Positions 57,300-64,000 of a stretch of DNA of 64,000 nucleotides are shown piece after piece. The translations under genes were made by a program, and so were the position numbers. The notes under the pieces are model-generated. The model was not told the origin of the DNA. It was given only the letters and a program-made list of their open reading frames with translations, and made no database searches. This DNA is from Salticus scenicus (Eukaryota > Arthropoda > Arachnida > Araneae > Salticidae): assembly GCA_963930645.1 (NCBI GenBank), contig OZ005652.1, positions 318,926,244-318,990,243 on the forward strand. Reading direction: 5' to 3'. Numbering within the stretch: the first letter of the stretch is position 1; each line of letters starts with the position of its first letter.

Positions 57300-58490
57300 A
57301 ATTATACAATTAAAAAAAATAGGAATCTGCATGTTTTTTAGCATGATACTTATATCAAAATCATCATATTAATGATAAATATTTCACGTAATTCTTTTTT
57401 TAATAGCAAAACAGAAACTAAAAAAAAAAGATTTGAAGAAAAGAAAATCTTGCATAAAGAATAAGCTTAAGGAGTTAATAATTTACTTGAACTTTTACAA
57501 ACACTTCTTTTAATAACTTAATATTAACACATCTTTCTTATAAAATTTACATTAATCTTTAACAGAAGTAAGCAGCAATTTGCAATAAAAAATTAATAAT
57601 AATAATCTAGTGTGTCACTCACACAACTTTTTCTTACCCTGTAATTCAATAATCTAAAGGTTTGCATATTAAATCCTAGGATCAATAAATTTATAAGTTA
57701 AGATAATAAAATTTAAAGTACTCTAAAAATAATCTAAAATAGGTTTAGGAACAGCTTTATTTGATATATAATTCTGTATGAGGGGGGGATAACCCCCCGT
57801 TCAATTATAGTGCCTACAATTATTTAAAAAATAAAATAAAGGCTGTTATTAATTTGCTTTTAATCCTGCGAACCTTGATCAAATTTTTAAGTGGCAACCT
57901 AATACGAGCTTCAAAATTACCAAATTTGAATTTTCTGCAATTTATTGTTTTTAAATTATGCTGATAAGAGATATACATACAGATGAACTGATAAAAATTA
58001 AACTTTCATAATCAGAGTACCTCAAAGTGTGATATTATACAAAAAAAAAAAAAAAAAGAGTTGAAAATAGAGCTTTTAAAAATGCTTTGTTAGGGTAATG
58101 CTTTGTATAGGTATGAAAAATTTCTGAGCAGTGTTCATCAACAAAGTAAAATATAACAAAGCACTTCCATCAATTACACTCAACAGAAAAAATACATTTA
58201 GCTCAATTTTGGAAAGCCCTGTATATTGTCTATAAACAATATGCACTTTATATAATATTGAGTACTTAAATTTAGCTTTATTTCAAAAACATATAATACA
58301 ATATCAATTACAATTCCAGCAGTTTTCATGTATAGTTCCAATATAACAAAATACTTTGGTAGCCCTGTAAGTGAATGATGAGTGACTTCTATACAACGAT
58401 CTACACAAAACATGCTTTTATGCATAATAAAAAATAAATAAAAAATATTCTGTTTTGTTTAAGGCAGTTTACAGAAGTTACATTGTACTT
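57300..58490. other. Intron of the ArfGEF-like gene with repeat fragments
   Basis: AT-rich intron. A GTGTGTCACTCACACAACTT stretch at about 57612-57650 recurs at about 59506-59545. Fragments with CAATTTATTG, CTGCTGATA/ATGCTGATAAGAG and CCTGTA motifs resemble the dispersed repeats at 58610 and 2700-4740. Confidence 0.5.
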
Positions 58491-58492
58491 AC

Positions 58493-58592
58493 CTGCAATT
58501 TCCCCCATAGAAGTAATGTGTATGATTTCTCTTGAACGGCCCTGTACACAAACCATTTGCTTGATCTTAACAAAAAGTTTAGTGTAGCATTC
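58493..58592 (-). CDS. ARFGEF3: BIG-family ArfGEF-like protein, upstream exon
   Basis: The donor AATTGCAG|GTAAGT is excellent and leaves one base that joins GG at 57290 to form Gly. The residues GRSREIIHITSMGEIAG precede YLSQL. The 5' boundary is unsure: acceptor ATCATATAG at 58593 gives ECYTKLFVKIKQMVCVQG before it, while acceptor GTGTACAG at 58542 gives a 49-nt exon. Both keep phase 0. The 58536 side resembles the dispersed repeat motif CCTGTACACAAACC, so the longer form could be partly transposon-derived. Confidence 0.6.
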
Positions 58593-58609
58593 CTATATGA
58601 TACACATTT

Positions 58610-58832
58610 AGAACACCGAGTTTGGATTTTCTGCTACTATTTCTTCTTGAGATATGCTGATAAAAGACACACTCACACATACACACACACAGACCAACTG
58701 CAAAAAACATGTTTTTTGGATTCATGACCTCAAAAAGTGTAAAAATGATGAAAACTCAATTTCGAAAGTTTGACCCAAAAACAAAACTTTCTCTACCATA
58801 TGTATGGGTAAGAGAAAGTAAAAAAGTATAGG
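58610..58832 (+). repeat. Dispersed repeat tail (AAAGTAAAAA family), copy 3
   Basis: Includes TTTTCTGCTACTATTTCTTC, then CACACATACACACACACAGA, then AATTTCGAAAGTTTGACC and a hairpin (CTTTCTCTACCATA / TATGGGTAAGAGAAAG) before TAAAAAAG. It ends just next to the element at 58841. The right portion matches copies at 955 and 31145. Confidence 0.55.
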
Positions 58833-59363
58833 TATTAAATTTCATGCGCGTAGCCAGGGGGGGTGCCCTGGGTGCCCGGGCACCCCCCCGTTCACGCACA
58901 CACATTCAGTATATTTAACAAAAACATACTGAAAACAGAAAAAAAAAAAAAAAGATTTGAAGGTTAAAAAAAATTGTTATTACTATACCAATGATTCTAT
59001 GCAATAGAAAGACACTTTCTTAAACATGGTTGTAATGGTAAAATATATTTAAAAGAATAATCTAAATTGTTCATAAATCCAAATTTATTTGCACATTTCT
59101 TACAAAAATTTGCAAAGTAATTTTTCTTGGTAAACAAAAAAATAAAATGAAATTAGTAGTTTGTTTTTTCTTCAAGGAAAAGCAGGAAAAGAGGCGATAA
59201 AATGATTTAGTTTATTTAAACTCGTGGCCTTAACGGAGAGTCAAGTTTTTAACACGCTTTTATTCACTTCACCTGTATGTATGTTTATATGAATATATGT
59301 TTGTAACCACTCTGGGAGCAAACAAAAAATCTATATTGTAAAAAAATACTTTCCCTACGTGAA

Positions 59364-59434
59364 CACCGTGGCATTGAGGTAAAGCTCCGCGCTACAAATC
59401 TAAAGGTCTAGCGTTCGATCCCCGTCAGGGGAGA
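59364..59434 (+). ncRNA. tRNA-derived sequence (SINE head-like)
   Basis: A-box-like TGGCATTGAGG and B-box GCGTTCGATCC are spaced as in a tRNA, with CCCCGTCAGGGG (a hairpin) at the 3' side. The D-arm and acceptor do not pair well. Likely a SINE head and not a working tRNA. Confidence 0.4.
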
Positions 59435-62400
59435 TCTTTTAAAAATGGTTTTTGCTTAATTCTAAGTTATTTTAATTAAAGATTTAAATGTATGTAAATA
59501 TTATGGTGTGTCACTCACACGATTTTCTCTTACCCTGCATTTTAATACTAAGATAGATATTTTGTGCTTTTTAGTTCACATTTCTATAAAAGCGTGTTCT
59601 TTTATTTTTTAAAACTATAATATTATTTTGTCGTTTCTTTTTAATGAGCAGTTTTTTTAAAAACTTTCTCTTACCCATACATGTTGGAGAATGTAATGTT
59701 TTGCGGTCCAATTTTTGAATATGAAATAGTTTTTACAATAGTATGTCTTGAGGTCCGCTCAATTGTATAACCAGGTTCTTGTGGTTAGTCTGCATGGGCA
59801 TAACTCAAAAGCAGGTATTGGCAGGAAGTCTAAAAATCGTATTCAATTTATATCATAATGATCCGTATACTATGACATGCAAAGAGTTCAAATACATTAT
59901 TGTTTAAGTACAAAATTTCTAGTTGGTACATATCAACAACATTTTTAAAGTGAACTAAACATAATGAAACTAACATATTCTATAGATACAAAATAATTTT
60001 CGTATAAAAGATTGTAAAAAAAGTTAGGTTCCATTAAAAGCATTCATACCAAATTATATTGCTTCCAGTAAAAACGTTTAAAAATGGTAATTACTTTCCC
60101 TTACCATGAGTTACAGAAAGTATTATTTACGGGGTCGAATTTTCGAAAGTAAATATTTGCGACAATTTCAGGTTTTGAAGTTCTTTGAATACAAAAATAA
60201 TTTTTTTAGTAATTTTTGATTTGAATGCATGTCTGGTATCATAATAATTTAGCGGGTAATTTTTTTCCGATTACACTTGCCTGCGAAATCGTACTTTTCA
60301 AATTTTTTTTATGTACTGCGTTGGGTGTCTCTAATGTGTTTTGATAATCTGAATTCAGAAAGGATTATTTTTTTTTTCTTATCACGCAAGAAATTTTCAC
60401 AAAGTAAGGATGAAAATCGAAAGAATTCGTCTAGAAGTTATAAAAAATTCGAAACAATTTATATAAAAAATGCATTGAAATAGGCTATTATTTACACATT
60501 ATCTTTTAAATGTATTTATTCACATCGAATCTCCCTTTAGAGCATTTTATCTTGTGCAAGGCTTGAGGGTGTGGGGGGAGGGATTCTCTATGCAACATGC
60601 AACAATATTCTGCTAACATGTTAAAAATGTATCGTCTCTGATAACCGCTTTCCATTCCTTTGATGTTTTTTTTTTTTTTTTTTTGGATGAAACAGCTCTC
60701 CTTGTTCTTCACTCACATCACCCAAATTTTAATGGAAATAATTTAGATAGGAGTCGAAAAAAATGGAGCTTTAAGCTCAAGCAATTCCTCTTTTTTTTTT
60801 TTTTTTTCAAAACTGTACGTGAAGGAAATTTTTAAATAGGTTTTCCTTAAACAGCATCCAAAAAAAAAAAATATTCGAAAAACATATCAACATGAAGAAA
60901 AAAATTTCTTCGTCGGCCTGTCTTATTTCATACTTCCCCTTCACAAAAATACATGCCAAACAAAATTGTTTCTAAAACAATTTTCAACTTTTTTAAAGCA
61001 CCTCAGAAATGGTCGGTCAAGTATACAATATCTTATTTTTGTAACTAAATGCCACATTTTATTTATTTATTTAATTTTTTTTTAACCTTATTTAAAAGCT
61101 GTCACTCAAATTTAATAATAATAAAACATATTATAATCGTTTGCATTACTTCTGAACTTTGACAAACGATTTATTGCTGAAAATAAATTATGTAATATAT
61201 GAACAGACGATTTTGTATTTGTAATTAATAAAGAAAGAAAATTATTAAAATATGGCTACAGTGTAAATATTTATTCGGATTCCTTCTTTTTATGCGATTT
61301 TATAAAACAATTTCCTCTTTCCTGAAAATCTTGGATCTGGAGAAGGTGGTGTATAATTCTATTAAAACTGTATTGAATGACTAGAGAAACGAAAAACTGT
61401 TCTGGAATCATGTTCAAAAATGTGAAGGACTTGATAATTATTCCAACCAAAGAAAAAGAGAGTGGTTTGAAGAGTAAGCTCAAGACAACACAGAAAATAC
61501 AAACATCAAAGAAAGGTATGCGCAAAATATGCTCCATTATTTAGTCTTTTAATTTTTTAAATAGCAAAGGCGTTTATTTGTGTGGGTAGAAAAATTCCGA
61601 CATTATCTCATGATGATTTTTCGTGCTATTTTATTAATGAATGTTTTTGGATTCGATTATGTATGCAATTTTGAATTGTGGTGGTTTCTAGACAATATTT
61701 TCGGCTGATGGCCAGTGTACGGTCGGATAGTGAGACACCCCACTAGCTTTTTATCTGTCCTCCATTTTGATACATTTACTTTGCGGGGATTTTCAGTGCA
61801 ATTTTATTGGTATGTGTCCCTTTTAATGTTTTCTTTTACTTTATGCAATTTTTTATGGAATTCTTATGTACAGTGACAGTGGTAATTCGTAAATTTATTT
61901 GGCTAATGGTCAGCGCTTGGGCCGGTCTGTGGCGTGTTTCTACACTTTCCCCGATTCGATACATTTGTTTAATGCTGATTTTATTTTTTGCGACTTTTAC
62001 ACACATCACATTTTTATATTATGGTACACACAATAGTTTATTACAATCTTATTAATAAGTATCGCTTTAATTTTATAGCGATCACAGTATCCGTTTGCAC
62101 TATTCTGTTTGAAACTAACATCACAACTACAACAATGCAACAATGTTTTAAAATATAGAAAATAAATGTTATTCATGAATATGGGAACGAATAAAATAAT
62201 AATTTTAAAAAAGTAGCTACATATTTAATTAATATATATATAATATATATATATTAATATATATAGGTTCATAATTTGAAACTGGTAAAATAAAAGAAAT
62301 GATATGAGATTATAAATAAAGTAACATATCATTATAATTCTACTTTATCACTTTGTGTGCGCAATTTAAGTTCCATAGTATAAGTTTTTCCGTAGTTTAG

Positions 62401-62442
62401 TTTTTAGATTTTCGTTTATAACTTAAGGCTTAAGATTTTTAT

Positions 62443-62481
62443 TTAACCTTTTAACGTTCATTGGTTTCGTACTGAAACCAA
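62443..62481 (+). mobile_element. TTAA terminus with hairpin (right end not found)
   Basis: TTAACCTTTTAACGTTCA is followed directly by an 8-bp hairpin, TTGGTTTC-GTACT-GAAACCAA (62461-62481). The design matches the TTAA MITEs at 1649, 28416, 48343 and 51068. The other end could not be located. Confidence 0.45.
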
Positions 62482-63131
62482 ATATTCGACACCATTTAAT
62501 ATTTTTTATGCAACATTCTTTCCTTGTTTCAATCAGTTTTCAAGCTTCTGATCCTTTTCTGTTAGACGGATAGCGGCACTACTCTGAAAGTCCAAACTTT
62601 ATCAAATGATATTCAAAGGAAACCAAATGCCCCGATTTACGCTACCGAAACTGCAGTCTGCATTTAACATTTTTTTACATTGACATTTTTAACGTTGTGT
62701 AAATGTTGATATTTCTGTTCTCCGTCAAGTCTAGTTATTTATTCTAGGAGAAAGTTACTCAATTTATAAGTTAAAACGTACATGTGTTAACTTGTGTAAC
62801 TTTTATACATGTGTTAAAACGCACACATGCATACATATGCGCACTATGTTCATAATGTATTCATATTGTAACTTTTAGTTTAAAATTTGGGCACCCCCCC
62901 GCTCCGAAAGCTGGCTACACCTATGAATTTAGTTAAGTATTTTAGGCTAGTATTTAATTACTGTATTTATTAACACATTACTACACTTTATCATTGTAAT
63001 TTATGAAAAAACTTCTTAATGAGGAAAATATACATAAGTGCTTTAAAAATATTTATTGATAACTTAAAAAAAAAAACAAAGATGTTCTAATGAAACCCAC
63101 ATAAAAGAAGAACTCCATAAAATTTCCTAAA

Positions 63132-63476
63132 TTATCGAAAAAGGTGGTTATAAGCGAAATCTAGGAAATAAATGGTATAAGTAACAGAATCAAAAAACTG
63201 AACAACACTGAAAACGCACAGAAAATACAAAATAAATATACCCCTGCAATCCCCTATGACTGAGGAACAAATTAAGAATAAAACTTCCCCATTAACCCAA
63301 ATAGCAACAATTTTCAGCATATCTGAAATGACAGAGACAATATTGATCCCTTTGAAACTCCCAGAACTTAAGAAATTGAATACCGCATAGAAGAAAACAA
63401 AACAGGTGTATACATAGGCATGATAAAAAGGAAAATAAGACAGAGTTACAGAACACAAATCAGGCATTAAACACAA
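63132..63476 (-). other. 114-codon hydrophobic ORF, unrecognised
   Basis: One of the longest open frames outside the genes. It is hydrophobic with several possible membrane segments (YVYTCFVFFYAVFNF, IFILYFLCVFSVVQFF). GC content is a little above the surroundings. No recognisable family and no clear splice sites were seen. It may be chance or an exon of a membrane protein such as a chemoreceptor. Confidence 0.25.
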
Positions 63477-63749
63477 TAGACTAACTACCGCTTTAATGAA
63501 AATTAATCAAGAATAAAATATAGAGATAGATTTCATACATGTCAAAAAGCTCGCAAATTACAACAACCAGATATGTGCAATAAATCATGAAAATCCACAG
63601 ATTTTAACTGATTTAAATAGTTGCAACAACATGGACACAGTTAAAAATTTAGATCATAGATGGCATGACCTCCTTTGCTGAAGAGCTCAGGTCGACGAAA
63701 TCAACAAGATTCAATAAAGGATTCCCTGGAAATCCATTGAAGATGGTCG

Positions 63750-64000
63750 AAGGTATGACTTCGGTTTGTCTTTCTGTGCAACTATCAGCACTCTAACTCC
63801 AGTAAATATTCTTGGAATTCATTGAAACTGATATATATTATTCAAGTTCACTATTGGATGTCCCCTATTGAAAATGGGGTAAATACCCCATTACCTCATT
63901 TACAGAATTAACCAAAAATATTCCAAAATTGCATTCTATGAAAGGTATTTCTATAGATCATATTTCAATACTTTTATTTTGCACAAATTATAATGACATT
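63750..64000 (-). repeat. Inverted copy of the 3898-4690 repeat
   Basis: The reverse complement reads GAAATACCTTTCATAGAATG, then CATTTTCAATAGGGGACATC, AACTTGAATAATATATATCA, and ACTGGAGTTAGAGTGC..ACAAACCGAAGTCAT. This parallels the plus-strand array at 2700-4740. It is cut by the window end. Confidence 0.65.

Larger units (their letters stand above)
58841..62927. mobile_element. ~4.1-kb element with GTAGCCAG ends and GGGTGCCC arms
   Basis: The left end TTCATGCGCGTAGCCAGGGG and the reversed right end TTCATAGGTGTAGCCAGC share TTCAT..G.GTAGCCAG, and both have a GGGGGGGTGCCC block inside. No target duplication is clear. Inside are a tRNA-like sequence (59364) and short hydrophobic frames (61271-61537 minus, 61807-62055 plus), none convincing as transposase. 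Confidence 0.4.

Noticed and set aside
61271..61537. 88-codon hydrophobic minus-strand ORF
   Set aside because: No splice sites or family seen, and it lies in the 58841-62927 element. It could be chance.

Overview
This is a eukaryotic nuclear window, very AT-rich, with long poly(A)/poly(T) runs, short exons between GT...AG introns, and many transposon fossils. Two conserved animal genes run through it, and both look arthropod-like. The AT richness, long introns and transposon mix suit a chelicerate, perhaps a spider, but nothing here proves the species. There is no bacterial operon structure and no CRISPR array.

Genes. (1) Plus strand, up to 18515: the C-terminal part of a RUNX transcription factor. 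The last coding exon ends in the Groucho-binding pentapeptide VWRPY. One upstream exon is well supported and another is a candidate, and all the junctions are phase 1. The Runt DNA-binding domain is not visible and probably lies left of the window. (2) Minus strand, 58592 down to 53679: the last four coding exons of a large BIG/Sec7-family ArfGEF-like protein, probably BIG3/ARFGEF3. All three introns keep phase. (3) Minus strand, 14597-14852: an orphan exon with very good splice sites and a membrane segment, inside a RUNX intron. Its protein is not recognised.

Mobile DNA, left to right: an inverted-repeat element (84-780); a TTAA-bounded MITE with hairpins (1649-1890); a palindromic MITE (2468-2679); a decayed array of ~300-600 bp repeats (2700-4740); a Tc1-like transposase fossil (about 6285-8930) broken by several insertions, including three copies of one ~105-135 bp retroposon; a GC-rich promoter-like block (9870-10090); a 71-bp retroposon with an 11-bp target duplication; several pogo/Tigger-like elements; paired TTAA MITEs (28416-29067); and a young 4.4-kb Ty3/Gypsy LTR element (32401-36789). 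Further right come a tandem repeat (38290-39140), a four-layer nest (mariner, then an 8-bp-TSD element, then hAT, then a MITE; 39830-42900), a 2.8-kb element carrying a minisatellite (44243-47017), a hAT element (50547-51400), a Penelope-type GIY-YIG remnant (52500-53320) and a ~4.1-kb element (58841-62927).

Most notable. (a) The Gypsy element has an intact Gag with zinc knuckle joined in frame to the pre-integrase/integrase part of Pol, with protease, reverse transcriptase and RNase H missing and one in-frame TAA between the halves. Its LTRs are nearly identical, so it moved recently in that state or nearly so. (b) Several unrelated-looking TTAA-bounded MITEs share one design: TTAA, then 11-16 bases, then a short hairpin. 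The stem sequence differs between elements but pairing is kept, partly by compensatory change. (c) A dense ETS / CACGTG / X-box cluster sits in otherwise AT-rich DNA.
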